This document shows positions 31,021-39,983 of a stretch of 64,000 bases of DNA, one piece after another. Made by a program: the position numbers and the translations under genes. The stretch spans positions 124,001-188,000 of the forward strand of contig NZ_CP037864.1 of the NCBI RefSeq assembly GCF_004353845.1, in the 5' to 3' direction. This DNA comes from Citrobacter arsenatis (lineage in GTDB: Bacteria; Pseudomonadota; Gammaproteobacteria; Enterobacterales; Enterobacteriaceae). Position 1 is the stretch's first letter. The number at the start of each line of letters is the position of its first letter. The notes beneath the pieces were generated by a model that worked only from the letters and a program-made list of their open reading frames with translations, made no database searches and was not told where the DNA came from.

Positions 31021-32394
31021 ATGTCAGAGCAGCTAATAGACTGGGACCTGGCCCTGATCCAGAAATATAACTATTCCGGGCCACGATATACCTCGTACCC
31101 GACCGCGCTGGAGTTTTCTGAAGACTACGGTGCTGAGGCGTTTTCACAGGCGGTGGCGCGTTATCCTGAGCGTCCACTCTCGCTGTACGTTCACATCCCG
31201 TTCTGCCATAAACTGTGTTATTTCTGCGGCTGCAACAAGGTTGTGACGCGCCAGCAGCATAAAGCCGATCAATACCTCGATGTCCTGGAACAAGAAATCA
31301 TTCATCGCGCGCCGCTGTTTGCCGGACGCCATGTCAGCCAACTGCACTGGGGCGGCGGCACGCCAACGTATCTGAATAAAGCGCAAATCAGCCGTTTGAT
31401 GTCGCTGCTGCGTGGCAACTTCAACTTTAATGATGATGCCGAAATCTCGATCGAAGTGGATCCGCGTGAAATTGAGCTGGATGTGCTCGATCATTTACGC
31501 TCTGAAGGTTTTAACCGCCTGAGCATGGGGGTGCAAGACTTCAACAAAGAAGTTCAGCACCTGGTAAACCGTGAGCAGGATGAAGAGTTTATCTTTGCGT
31601 TGCTGAATCATGCGCGGGAGATTGGTTTTACCTCAACAAATATCGATCTGATTTATGGTCTGCCAAAACAGACGCCGGAAAGCTTCGCTTTCACCCTCAA
31701 ACGCGTGGCTGAGCTGAATCCAGACCGTCTGAGCGTCTTTAACTATGCGCACCTGCCGACGCTGTTTGCCGCTCAGCGCAAGATTAAAGATGCCGACCTG
31801 CCCAGCGCGCAGCAGAAACTGGATATCCTGCAGGAGACCATCTCGTCACTGACCGCAACCGGCTATCAGTTTATAGGCATGGATCACTTTGCCCGCCCGG
31901 ATGACGAACTGGCCATTGCTCAACGCAAAGGTGTACTGCATCGCAATTTCCAGGGGTATACCACTCAGGGCGATACCGATTTACTGGGGATGGGCGTATC
32001 GGCCATCAGCATGATTGGCGACAACTACGCGCAGAACCAGAAAGAGCTGAAGCACTATTACCAGCAGGTAGACGAGCAGGGGAACGCGCTGTGGCGCGGA
32101 ATTGCCCTGACCCGCGACGACTGCATTCGTCGGGATGTTATTAAGCTGCTAATCTGCAATTTCCGCCTCGACTATGCTGCCGTGGAACAGCAATGGGATC
32201 TGAACTTTGCTGACTATTTTGTCGAAGACCTGAAACTGCTGACGCCGCTGGCGAAAGATGGGCTGGTGGATGTGAATGAGAAGGGGATTCAGGTCACGCC
32301 GAAGGGCCGCCTGCTGATCCGTAATATCTGCATGTGCTTCGATGCATATTTGCGCCAGAAAGCGCGAATGCAGCAGTTCTCGCGCGTCATTTAG
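31021..32394 (+). CDS. hemN: Oxygen-independent coproporphyrinogen III dehydrogenase HemN
   Basis: A 457-residue radical SAM enzyme, K-12 length. The cluster motif CHKLCYFC (C-x3-C-x2-C) lies in YVHIPFCHKLCYFCGCNK, followed by the SAM-binding GGGTPTYL. It decarboxylates two propionates of coproporphyrinogen III during anaerobic haem synthesis. The ATG at 31021 follows GGAAGGAG at ideal spacing. The in-frame GTG at 31015 overlaps that site and is rejected. Confidence 0.97.
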   Translation: MSEQLIDWDLALIQKYNYSGPRYTSYPTALEFSEDYGAEAFSQAVARYPERPLSLYVHIPFCHKLCYFCGCNKVVTRQQHKADQYLDVLEQEIIHRAPLFAGRHVSQLHWGGGTPTYLNKAQISRLMSLLRGNFNFNDDAEISIEVDPREIELDVLDHLRSEGFNRLSMGVQDFNKEVQHLVNREQDEEFIFALLNHAREIGFTSTNIDLIYGLPKQTPESFAFTLKRVAELNPDRLSVFNYAHLPTLFAAQRKIKDADLPSAQQKLDILQETISSLTATGYQFIGMDHFARPDDELAIAQRKGVLHRNFQGYTTQGDTDLLGMGVSAISMIGDNYAQNQKELKHYYQQVDEQGNALWRGIALTRDDCIRRDVIKLLICNFRLDYAAVEQQWDLNFADYFVEDLKLLTPLAKDGLVDVNEKGIQVTPKGRLLIRNICMCFDAYLRQKARMQQFSRVI

Positions 32395-32395
32395 C

Positions 32396-32482
32396 CGGGT
32401 TGCCCGGTGGCGCTGCGCTTGCCGGGCCTACACGTTGCGATAACCTGTAGGCCGGACAAGCGTTAGCGCCATCCGGCACATT
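32396..32482. repeat. BIME (two REP copies) after hemN
   Basis: GTTGCCCGGTGGCGCTGCGCTTGCCGGGCCTACA and TGTAGGCCGGACAAGCGTTAGCGCCATCCGGCA are opposed REP motifs separated by a short linker. They lie between the ends of hemN and yshB. Confidence 0.85.
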
Positions 32483-32483
32483 G

Positions 32484-32594
32484 TCAACTGAACAGCCCAA
32501 CCAACGCCGCACACAGCACAGCGGCAACCGCAGTTTGTGGCGTATGGCTTTCGAGCGCACCGCTCGACAGCAGATTAATCATTGATTCCAGCAT
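32484..32594 (-). CDS. yshB: Small membrane protein YshB
   Basis: A 36-residue reading frame on the reverse strand, starting MLESMINLLSSGALESHTPQ and ending AAVLCAALVGLFS. It matches E. coli YshB at most positions as I recall it, in the same place between hemN and glnG. The C-terminal half (TAVAAVLCAALVGLF) is a single membrane helix. GGGAAGTCATC precedes the ATG. The Salmonella homologue has been linked to intracellular growth; the molecular function is unknown. Confidence 0.85.
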   Translation of the reverse strand: MLESMINLLSSGALESHTPQTAVAAVLCAALVGLFS

Positions 32595-32705
32595 GATGAC
32601 TTCCCCCGTTTGCCGGGCACGATCATACTTAACTCATCGGAACAGTAAAGCGCAAAATAGCAGCAATTTGCGCTCAATTATCAATCTTTACACAGTGACG
32701 ATTTG

Positions 32706-34115
32706 TCACTCCATTCCGAGCTCTTTTAACTTCCGCGTCAAGGTATTACGCCCCCAGCCCAGCAGCCGTGCCGCTTCCTGTTTGTGCCCCTGAGTATGTC
32801 GTAGCGCGGTAGTCAACAGCGTGCGTTCCATCTCCGGCTGCGCCTCAGAAAGCAGGTTTTGATGACCGGAACGTAAAGCCCGGTCCGCCCACTGCGCTAA
32901 CAGGGTTGCCCAGCTGTCTGGTTGCATATGGGACGGTGCGTCAGGCACGGTGGTTTCAAACAGTTCGGCCGGTAAGTCCTGGATGAGTACTTCCTGCCCG
33001 GCGGCCATTACGGTTAACCAGCGACAGGTGTTCTCAAGCTGACGCACGTTGCCTGGCCAGGCCAGACGCGTCAGTGCGGCTTCGGTTTCGGGGTGTAATT
33101 GCTTGGCTTCTACACCCAGTTCTCGGGCAGCTTCCTGCAGGAAATGACGTGCCAGGCGTGGAATATCTTCCCGACGTTCGCGCAGCGGCGGTAGATGCAC
33201 GCGGATGACGTTCAGACGATGGAATAAGTCCTCACGGAATTTGCCTTCCTGCACGCGCAGTTCCAGATTCTGATGCGTGGCGGCGATAATGCGCACATCC
33301 ACTTTCACCGGCGCATAACCGCCAACGCGGTAAAACTGTCCATCGGCTAATACGCGCAATAAACGCGTCTGCACGTCCAGCGGCATATCACCAATTTCAT
33401 CAAGGAACAGCGTGCCGCCGTCTGCCTGTTCAAAGCGACCCTGACGAATGGTATTCGCCCCGGTAAACGCGCCTTTCTCGTGACCAAACAGCTCAGACTC
33501 GATCAAATCTTTCGGAATAGCCGCCATGTTCAGCGCGATAAACGGCGCTTTGACACGCGGGCTGTGGCGATGCAACGCATGGGCGACCAGCTCTTTACCG
33601 GTCCCGGACTCTCCGTTAATCAATACGCTGATTGAAGACCGGGACAGGCGACCAATAATGCGAAAGACATCCTGCATTGCCGGTGCTTCGCCGATGATGT
33701 CGGTTGTTGGGCCGTTGATCTGAACATTACGCGGCTGCTGCTGTTCCTGATAATGGCTGATGGCGCGCTCAACCAGCGCCACGGCTTCATCAATATCAAA
33801 AGGTTTGGGCAGATAATCAAACGCCCCTTGCTGATAGGCGCTGACGGCGGCATCCAGATCGGAGTGTGCGGTCATTATGATGACCGGAAGCATCGGATGC
33901 CGCTGTTTGATCTGTTTTAACAGCGTCAGACCGTCCATACCCGGCATGCGAATATCCGACAGCAGCACGTCCGGCGTTTTGCTGGCCAGCGCGTCCAGCA
34001 CCTCTTTACCGCTTTCAAATGTAGTGCAGCTTAGTCCTGCCCCTGCGAGCGCACGTTCAAGCACCCAACGGATGGAACTATCGTCATCAACTACCCAGAC
34101 TATTCCTCGTTGCAT
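32706..34115 (-). CDS. glnG: Nitrogen regulation response regulator NtrC (GlnG)
   Basis: A 469-residue sigma-54 activator. Receiver domain residues 1-120 with the phosphorylated Asp in VLLSDIRMPGMDG. AAA+ domain ~140-380 with Walker A GESGTGKELVAHAL, the GAFTGA loop that contacts sigma-54, and Walker B GTLFLDEIGD. C-terminal Fis-type HTH (KQEAARLLGWGRNTLTRKLKE). Phosphorylated by GlnL, it activates glnA and nitrogen-scavenging genes. The start at 34115 (MQRGIVWVVDDD) matches K-12; three extra codons upstream are not used. Confidence 0.97.
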   Translation of the reverse strand: MQRGIVWVVDDDSSIRWVLERALAGAGLSCTTFESGKEVLDALASKTPDVLLSDIRMPGMDGLTLLKQIKQRHPMLPVIIMTAHSDLDAAVSAYQQGAFDYLPKPFDIDEAVALVERAISHYQEQQQPRNVQINGPTTDIIGEAPAMQDVFRIIGRLSRSSISVLINGESGTGKELVAHALHRHSPRVKAPFIALNMAAIPKDLIESELFGHEKGAFTGANTIRQGRFEQADGGTLFLDEIGDMPLDVQTRLLRVLADGQFYRVGGYAPVKVDVRIIAATHQNLELRVQEGKFREDLFHRLNVIRVHLPPLRERREDIPRLARHFLQEAARELGVEAKQLHPETEAALTRLAWPGNVRQLENTCRWLTVMAAGQEVLIQDLPAELFETTVPDAPSHMQPDSWATLLAQWADRALRSGHQNLLSEAQPEMERTLLTTALRHTQGHKQEAARLLGWGRNTLTRKLKELGME

Positions 34116-34126
34116 AAACGTCACCT

Positions 34127-35176
34127 TTATTTCCTGATAGGCAGATAAACCGAGAACTCGGTATGACCCGGCCAGCTGGTAAATTCAATTTTGCCGGAAT
34201 GTTGATCAATCAAATTACGGGCGATAGATAATCCAAGGCCGGTACCGCCTTCGCGACCGCTGACCATTGGGTAGAACAGCGTGTCCTGCAAATGCGAGGG
34301 AATACCCGGACCGTTATCCTCAACATCAATTCGCGCCGCCAGGCGATAACGCATGCCGTGCAGCGTGAGTTGAAACGCGGTACGGGTACGTAGAATGATC
34401 TCGCCGCCCTCCGGTCCCAGCGCCTGCAAAGCATTACGCACGATGTTTAACAGAACCTGCTCGATCTGGTCCGGATCGTGCAGTAATTCAGGCAGACTTG
34501 GGTCGTAATCCCGGATTAGCGTGACGTTTTCCGGCAGCTCCATCGAGACCAGCGCCACCACGCGCTCTGCCACTTTGTGAATGCTTTCCGTGACGTGCAT
34601 GCCCGGCTGTTGCGGCCCCAGCAGACGGTCGACCAGATTACGCAGGCGGTCGGCCTGCTCAATAATGACTTTGGTATATTCGGTCAGCGCCGGGTCCGGA
34701 AGCGCTTTACTGAGAAGCTGCGCCGCGCCGCGTAATCCACCCAGCGGGTTTTTAATTTCGTGCGCCAGGCCGCGGACCAGGTCGCGAGCAGCAATCTGTT
34801 GGGCGTGCTGGAGCTGTTCCTGACTCAGACGGCGTTGGTTATCCATTGGCGCCATCTCCAGCAGGATAAGGCCATCAGGCAGCCTCTGAGCGGTCACAGA
34901 GAGGATATGCGAGTGGCTGTCTATCACCAGCGTCACTTCGTTATCCGTAAAGCCCTGGCCTGCTTCCAGACTCTCTCGCATCAGCCCGATGTTCAAAGAG
35001 AAATAACTCAACAGATCGGGAAGCGGAGTACCAAACAGTTTGCGGGAGCTTTGGGCGAGCAGCTGTTGCGCCGCAGGGTTGGCGTAATGTACCGCCAGCT
35101 CATCGTCGACGAGTAAGATGCTATTGATTAAAGAATTGAGGATCTGCCCAGCATCGGGCAGCGTGCCGGTTGCCAT
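34127..35176 (-). CDS. glnL: Nitrogen regulation sensor kinase NtrB (GlnL)
   Basis: A 349-residue soluble histidine kinase. N-terminal PAS domain, H-box RGLAHEIKNPLGGLRGAAQ with the phosphorylated His, N-box NIVRNALQAL, and ATP-lid motifs DNGPGIP and GGTGLGLSIARN. It has no membrane segments. PII (GlnB) switches it between kinase and phosphatase. It lies 11 bases upstream of glnG and has an NtrC site in front of it. Confidence 0.97.
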   Translation of the reverse strand: MATGTLPDAGQILNSLINSILLVDDELAVHYANPAAQQLLAQSSRKLFGTPLPDLLSYFSLNIGLMRESLEAGQGFTDNEVTLVIDSHSHILSVTAQRLPDGLILLEMAPMDNQRRLSQEQLQHAQQIAARDLVRGLAHEIKNPLGGLRGAAQLLSKALPDPALTEYTKVIIEQADRLRNLVDRLLGPQQPGMHVTESIHKVAERVVALVSMELPENVTLIRDYDPSLPELLHDPDQIEQVLLNIVRNALQALGPEGGEIILRTRTAFQLTLHGMRYRLAARIDVEDNGPGIPSHLQDTLFYPMVSGREGGTGLGLSIARNLIDQHSGKIEFTSWPGHTEFSVYLPIRK

Positions 35177-35198
35177 TCAGCAGTCTCCTGAAAAGTAT

Positions 35199-35215
35199 TG
35201 CACCAATTTAGTGCA
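35199..35215 (-). promoter_or_regulatory. NtrC site upstream of glnL
   Basis: TGCACCAATTTAGTGCA is a perfect-arm match to the NtrC consensus TGCACYnnnnnrGTGCA, 23 bases before the glnL start. In E. coli NtrC-P represses the internal glnLp promoter from such a site. Confidence 0.85.
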
Positions 35216-35264
35216 TTATAGCTTTTTACATCAAAAAAGCGCGAAAAAGCAGGTTGTTAGTGGA

Positions 35265-35470
35265 GAAAAAAGCCCATCCAGAGATGGGCTAAAAGTTCCA
35301 CGGCAACTAAAACCTTCGTCTTTCTCCCTACAGCTGTGTTGGCTGCTTTCGCTCACCCCAGTCACTTACTTATGTAAGCTCCCGGGGATTCACTCAATTG
35401 CTGCCTTGCTGTAGCAAGAAATCCATTGGTTATTACATCCTCTGCACGTCTTTATGTGAGAGTGTAAAAG
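35265..35470 (-). ncRNA. glnZ: GlnZ small RNA from the glnA 3' UTR, with glnA terminator
   Basis: The ~300-base gap between glnA and glnL is too structured to be inert. It ends, on the reverse strand, in an intrinsic terminator (GCCCAT/ATGGGC arms at 35284-35289 and 35272-35277, then TTTTTT). It contains a CTTAC-TTAT-GTAAG hairpin at 35365-35378 and a C-rich single-strand stretch. Established knowledge: in enterobacteria the glnA 3' UTR is processed to the Hfq-binding RNA GlnZ. The 5' end given here is approximate and taken from the glnA stop. Confidence 0.6.
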
Positions 35471-35475
35471 TTAAA

Positions 35476-36885
35476 TTAAACGCTGTAGTACAGCTCAAAC
35501 TCTACCGGGTGCGGAGTCATACGCACACGGTCATCTTCTTCGCGACGCAGCGTAATGTACGCATCGATCGCTTCATTGGTGAACACGCCGCCTGCAGTCA
35601 GGAACTCACGGTCCAGATCCAGTTCTTTCAGTGCTTCTTCCAGAGAACCAGCAACCTGTGGGATCTCTTTCGCTTCTTCCGGCGGCAGGTCGTACAGGTT
35701 TTTGTCCATCGCTTCGCCCGGGTGGATCTTGTTCTTAATACCGTCAAGGCCAGCCATCAGCAGCGCTGCGAAGCACAGGTACGGGTTAGCAGCCGGGTCC
35801 GGGAAACGCACTTCGATACGACGCGCTTTCGGAGAAGCAACTACCGGAATACGGATAGAAGCAGAACGGTTACGGGCAGAGTAAGCCAGCATTACCGGCG
35901 CTTCGTAGCCTGGGACCAGACGCTTGTAGGAGTTAGTGGTCGGGTTAGCCAGGGCGTTGATCGCTTTAGCGTGTTTGATTACGCCGCCGATGTAGAACAG
36001 TGCCTGCTCAGACAGACCTGCATATTTGTCGCCGGAGAACAGGTTTACGCCGTTCTTGGACAGGGACATGTGGCAGTGCATACCGGAACCGTTATCGCCA
36101 AACATTGGTTTTGGCATAAAGGTCGCGGTTTTACCGAAACGGTGAGCGACGTTATGAACAACATATTTGTAGATCTGAATCTCATCCGCTTTTTTGGTCA
36201 TGGTGTTGAAGCGGGTTGCGATTTCGTTCTGGCCAGCGGTCGCCACTTCGTGGTGATGCGCTTCAACGACCAGGCCCATCTCTTCCATGATCAGACACAT
36301 GGTAGAACGGATGTCCTGAGAAGAATCTACCGGAGGAACCGGGAAGTAACCGCCTTTCACGCCTGGACGGTGGCCTTTGTTGCCACCTTCGTATTTGGTA
36401 GAAGAGTTCCATGCGCCTTCGATGTCATCGATAGCCACGTGGGAACCGGAAATGGACGCGCCGAAACGGATGTCGTCAAACAGGAAGAATTCTGGCTCTG
36501 GCCCGAACAGAACGGTGTCTGCGATGCCGGTAGAACGCAGATACTCTTCAGCGCGTTTAGCAATGGAGCGCGGGTCGCGGTCGTAACCCTGCAGCGTACC
36601 TGGTTCCAGGATATCGCAACGGATGATCAGCGTAGACTCTTCATAAAACGGGTCGATGAGTGCAGTAGACGCATCTGGCATCAGAACCATGTCTGATTCG
36701 TTAATGCCTTTCCAGCCACCGATTGAGGAGCCGTCAAACATTTTGCCTTCTTCAAAGAATTCGGCATTTACCTGATGAGCAGGAATAGTGACGTGCTGTT
36801 CTTTACCTTTAGTATCAGTGAAGCGTAAATCAACAAACTTCACTTCGTGTTCGTTCAGCATCGTCAAAACGTGTTCAGCGGACAT
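35476..36885 (-). CDS. glnA: Glutamine synthetase type I (GlnA)
   Basis: A 469-residue GSI-beta enzyme, K-12 length; forms a dodecamer making glutamine from glutamate, ATP and ammonia. Seen: MFDGSSIGGWKGI (latch and metal region), FGPEPEFFLFD, NGSGMHCHMSLSKNG (ATP site), and the adenylylation loop DKNLYDLPPEE with the target Tyr near residue 398. Divergent from typA, with sigma-54/NtrC control at 36963-37110. The antisense strand carries a long open frame, a codon-bias shadow. Confidence 0.99.
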   Translation of the reverse strand: MSAEHVLTMLNEHEVKFVDLRFTDTKGKEQHVTIPAHQVNAEFFEEGKMFDGSSIGGWKGINESDMVLMPDASTALIDPFYEESTLIIRCDILEPGTLQGYDRDPRSIAKRAEEYLRSTGIADTVLFGPEPEFFLFDDIRFGASISGSHVAIDDIEGAWNSSTKYEGGNKGHRPGVKGGYFPVPPVDSSQDIRSTMCLIMEEMGLVVEAHHHEVATAGQNEIATRFNTMTKKADEIQIYKYVVHNVAHRFGKTATFMPKPMFGDNGSGMHCHMSLSKNGVNLFSGDKYAGLSEQALFYIGGVIKHAKAINALANPTTNSYKRLVPGYEAPVMLAYSARNRSASIRIPVVASPKARRIEVRFPDPAANPYLCFAALLMAGLDGIKNKIHPGEAMDKNLYDLPPEEAKEIPQVAGSLEEALKELDLDREFLTAGGVFTNEAIDAYITLRREEDDRVRMTPHPVEFELYYSV

Positions 36886-36973
36886 ACTTACTCTCCCGGA
36901 TTGGTCATGGTCGTCGTGGTAACGAAGTCTTCAATTCTGCAAAAAATTGGCCGTGTCGCCGTAAAAAATATAA

Positions 36974-36989
36974 AGCGAAATCTGTGCCA
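36974..36989 (-). promoter_or_regulatory. Sigma-54 promoter glnAp2
   Basis: Reverse strand TGGCACAGATTTCGCT matches the sigma-54 consensus TGGCAC-N5-TTGCW with the invariant GG and GC ten bases apart. It predicts transcription starting near 36963, about 77 bases before the glnA ATG. Confidence 0.9.
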
Positions 36990-37021
36990 ACTTTTAAATT
37001 GCCCCTAAAAGGCGTTATCAT

Positions 37022-37110
37022 GCGCACTATCGTGCAAAGGGGCTGCACCATGAAGGTTGTATTGCACCATTATAGTGCTTTAATGTGAACATTAAGCACC
37101 ATATTGGTGC
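37022..37110 (-). promoter_or_regulatory. NtrC enhancer sites for glnA
   Basis: Three NtrC-like palindromes lie upstream of glnAp2. AGCACCATATTGGTGC (37095-37110) is strong, GCACCATTATAGTGC (37064-37078) is good, and GCGCACTATCGTGCA (37022-37036) is weaker. GCACCATGAAGGTTGT (37045-37060) may be a fourth, poor site. Spacing from the promoter (~45-130 bases) fits enhancer looping with graded affinity. The remainder of the glnA-typA gap (37111-37265) holds typA leader sequence and no other gene. Confidence 0.8.
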
Positions 37111-37265
37111 AAAGCATGTCAGATTACCCCTTTTAACGCTCCGTGAATGTGATCACAAAGAAACTCTGCAATACTTGTTTGCGGAGGATGTTTGTGATCC
37201 TGTTTTGTACTGCGATTAATCCGTGTACAATAACGCGCTATTTCTAAAATGCCTGAGGCAAAGTT

Positions 37266-39089
37266 GTGATCGAAAATTTGCGTAACATCGCCATCATCGC
37301 GCACGTAGACCATGGTAAAACGACCCTGGTAGACAAGCTGCTCCAACAATCCGGTACGTTCGATGCACGTGCTGAAACCCAAGAGCGCGTGATGGACTCC
37401 AACGATTTGGAGAAAGAGCGTGGGATTACCATCCTCGCTAAAAACACCGCTATCAAATGGAATGACTACCGTATCAACATCGTTGATACCCCGGGGCACG
37501 CCGACTTCGGTGGTGAAGTTGAACGTGTAATGTCCATGGTCGACTCCGTGCTGCTGGTGGTGGATGCAATGGACGGTCCGATGCCGCAGACGCGCTTCGT
37601 GACCAAAAAAGCCTTTGCCCATGGCCTGAAGCCAATTGTTGTTATCAACAAAGTTGACCGTCCTGGCGCGCGTCCTGACTGGGTTGTTGATCAGGTATTC
37701 GACCTGTTCGTTAACCTCGACGCTACCGACGAGCAGCTGGACTTCCCGATCGTTTACGCTTCCGCGCTGAACGGTATCGCAGGTCTGGATCACGAAGACA
37801 TGGCTGAAGACATGACTCCGCTGTATCAGACCATCGTTGATCGCGTACCGGCTCCGAACGTAGACCTTGATGGCCCGCTGCAGATGCAAATCTCCCAGCT
37901 GGACTACAACAACTACGTTGGCGTAATCGGTATCGGCCGCATCAAACGCGGTAAAGTTAAACCGAACCAGCAGATCACTATCATTGATAGCGAAGGCAAA
38001 ACCCGTAACGGTAAAGTCGGTAAAGTTCTGACCCATCTGGGTCTGGAACGTATCGAGAGTGATATTGCCGAAGCAGGCGATATCATCGCGATCACCGGTC
38101 TGGGCGAACTGAACATCTCCGACACTATCTGCGACCCGCAGAATGTCGAAGCGTTGCCGGCTCTGTCCGTTGATGAGCCGACCGTAACCATGTTCTTCTG
38201 CGTAAACACCTCTCCGTTCTGTGGTAAAGAAGGTAAATATGTTACCTCTCGTCAGATCCTTGACCGCCTGAACAAAGAGCTGGTGCACAACGTTGCGTTG
38301 CGCGTTGAAGAAACCGAAGATGCGGATGCGTTCCGTGTATCCGGTCGTGGTGAGCTGCACCTGTCTGTTCTGATCGAAAACATGCGTCGTGAAGGTTTCG
38401 AAATGGCGGTTTCCCGTCCGAAAGTAATCTTCCGCGAAATCGATGGCCGTAAACAAGAGCCGTTCGAAAACGTAACGCTGGACGTCGAAGAGCAGCACCA
38501 GGGTTCTGTGATGCAGGCTCTGGGTGAGCGTAAAGGCGACCTGAAAAACATGAATCCAGACGGAAAAGGCCGCGTACGTCTTGACTACGTGATCCCAAGC
38601 CGTGGTCTGATCGGCTTCCGTTCAGAATTCATGACCATGACTTCCGGTACTGGTCTGCTGTACTCCACCTTCAGCCACTACGACGACGTTCGTGCGGGTG
38701 ATGTGGGTCAGCGTCAGAACGGCGTTCTGATCTCCAACGGCCAGGGTAAAGCAGTTGCGTTCGCACTGTTCAGCCTGCAGGACCGCGGTAAGCTGTTCCT
38801 GGGTCACGGTGCTGAAGTTTACGAAGGCCAGATCATCGGTATTCACAGCCGCTCTAACGACCTGACTGTAAACTGCCTGACCGGTAAGAAACTGACCAAC
38901 ATGCGTGCGTCCGGTACTGACGAAGCAACGGTTCTGGTTCCGCCGGTTAAGATGACTCTGGAGCAGGCTCTGGAATTCATCGATGACGACGAACTGGTAG
39001 AAGTGACTCCAACCTCTATCCGTATCCGTAAGCGTCACCTGACTGAAAACGATCGTCGCCGTGCAATGCGTGGCGCGAAAGAAGAGTAA
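37266..39089 (+). CDS. typA: Ribosome-dependent translational GTPase BipA/TypA
   Basis: A 607-residue EF-G-like GTPase starting at GTG. G1 AHVDHGKTTLVD, switch motif ERGITI, G3 DTPGHADFGGE and G4 VINKVDRPGA lie in the first 135 residues. Domains II, III and V and the BipA-specific C-terminal domain (RIRKRHLTENDRRRAMR) follow. It assists 50S assembly at low temperature and affects stress and virulence gene expression. TGAGGCAAAGTT precedes the start. Length as in K-12. Confidence 0.97.
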   Translation: MIENLRNIAIIAHVDHGKTTLVDKLLQQSGTFDARAETQERVMDSNDLEKERGITILAKNTAIKWNDYRINIVDTPGHADFGGEVERVMSMVDSVLLVVDAMDGPMPQTRFVTKKAFAHGLKPIVVINKVDRPGARPDWVVDQVFDLFVNLDATDEQLDFPIVYASALNGIAGLDHEDMAEDMTPLYQTIVDRVPAPNVDLDGPLQMQISQLDYNNYVGVIGIGRIKRGKVKPNQQITIIDSEGKTRNGKVGKVLTHLGLERIESDIAEAGDIIAITGLGELNISDTICDPQNVEALPALSVDEPTVTMFFCVNTSPFCGKEGKYVTSRQILDRLNKELVHNVALRVEETEDADAFRVSGRGELHLSVLIENMRREGFEMAVSRPKVIFREIDGRKQEPFENVTLDVEEQHQGSVMQALGERKGDLKNMNPDGKGRVRLDYVIPSRGLIGFRSEFMTMTSGTGLLYSTFSHYDDVRAGDVGQRQNGVLISNGQGKAVAFALFSLQDRGKLFLGHGAEVYEGQIIGIHSRSNDLTVNCLTGKKLTNMRASGTDEATVLVPPVKMTLEQALEFIDDDELVEVTPTSIRIRKRHLTENDRRRAMRGAKEE

Positions 39090-39114
39090 TTAACGCTCTT
39101 TTTCAGGTAAGCAC

Positions 39115-39146
39115 AAAAAAGCCGCTGATTTCAGCGGCTTTTTTTA
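39115..39146. terminator. Bidirectional terminator between typA and csqR
   Basis: GCCGCTGA-TT-TCAGCGGC (39121-39138) has six A before it and seven T after it, serving the convergent typA and csqR transcripts. Confidence 0.92.
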
Positions 39147-39155
39147 TCTAAAAGA

Positions 39156-39944
39156 TCAGGTTGTTTCCTGTTCTGCAATGACTAGCTCAATATTTTCTAA
39201 ATCAAGCAATTGCTTGAATGAATTAGGAGGTTGGGAATCGGTAAAAAATGCCCGAATTTTACGCATATTACCGATGGATACAGCGGCTGAGGCAGTAAAC
39301 TTAGTATGATCAGCAACTAACAGCGTATTACGTGCATGCTTAATCATCGTTTTGGCGACAAGAGCTTCGTTAACGTCAAATTCCAATAGTGTGCCGTCTT
39401 CCTCAATGGCACCAATACTGGTAATCAAATAGTCGGCTCTAAATCCTTCAATAAAGTTCACTGCTCCTGGGCCAACAATACCTCCATTATGAGCACGTAA
39501 CGTTCCACCAGGCACCATGACCTCAAGATCTTGATTCTTATATAAGATCTGCGCAACACGAAGACTGTTAGTAATGATGCGAAGATCCCGGCGGTTCAGT
39601 AAAGCTCGTGCGACGGCTTCCACCGTTGTACCAATGGTAATAAATACCGTACAGCGCTCAGGAAGATAATCAGCAACCGCTTCCGCTATCGCTTCTTTTT
39701 CCTGGGTAAGGGACAACTCTCGCTGTTCAAAGGCGGTATTCATGACGCTGGATACACGTCCGGCTCCACCATGATGTCTGGTGATCAAGCCCTGTTCGCT
39801 TAACTTACGAATATCCCGGCGCACGGTTTGCGTGGACACGTCCAGCAATTGTGCGAGCTCTTCGATATTCATATAGCCGCGTTCTGTAATGTAATGAACA
39901 AGTTGATCGTGTCGCGGATTACCGGTGACTTCAATGATGCTCAT
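39156..39944 (-). CDS. csqR: DeoR family regulator CsqR (YihW) of sulfoglycolysis
   Basis: A 262-residue DeoR-type regulator with N-terminal winged helix (RGYMNIEELAQLLDVSTQTVRRDIRKLSEQG) and C-terminal sugar-phosphate sensor domain (ITIGTTVEAVARALL; NSLRVAQIL; VMVPGGTLR; LLVADHTKF). It resembles E. coli YihW/CsqR along its whole length. CsqR represses the K-12 yih operons and is relieved by sulfoquinovose or a derivative. It is 39 bases downstream of yihV on the same strand. It is the only regulator in the cluster. Confidence 0.92.
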   Translation of the reverse strand: MSIIEVTGNPRHDQLVHYITERGYMNIEELAQLLDVSTQTVRRDIRKLSEQGLITRHHGGAGRVSSVMNTAFEQRELSLTQEKEAIAEAVADYLPERCTVFITIGTTVEAVARALLNRRDLRIITNSLRVAQILYKNQDLEVMVPGGTLRAHNGGIVGPGAVNFIEGFRADYLITSIGAIEEDGTLLEFDVNEALVAKTMIKHARNTLLVADHTKFTASAAVSIGNMRKIRAFFTDSQPPNSFKQLLDLENIELVIAEQETT

Positions 39945-39983
39945 GAATACTCCTGGACTTCTTCCCCGTAATTGTTGGCTATT

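Noticed and set aside
35398..36696. 432-residue open frame opposite glnA
   Set aside because: Lies fully antisense to a highly conserved glutamine synthetase gene; low-complexity FVR/HFV-like composition is a codon-bias shadow, with no ribosome site.
37119..38498. 459-residue open frame opposite typA
   Set aside because: Antisense to typA, composition rich in FVF/NFVT repeats mirroring its codon use; no independent support.
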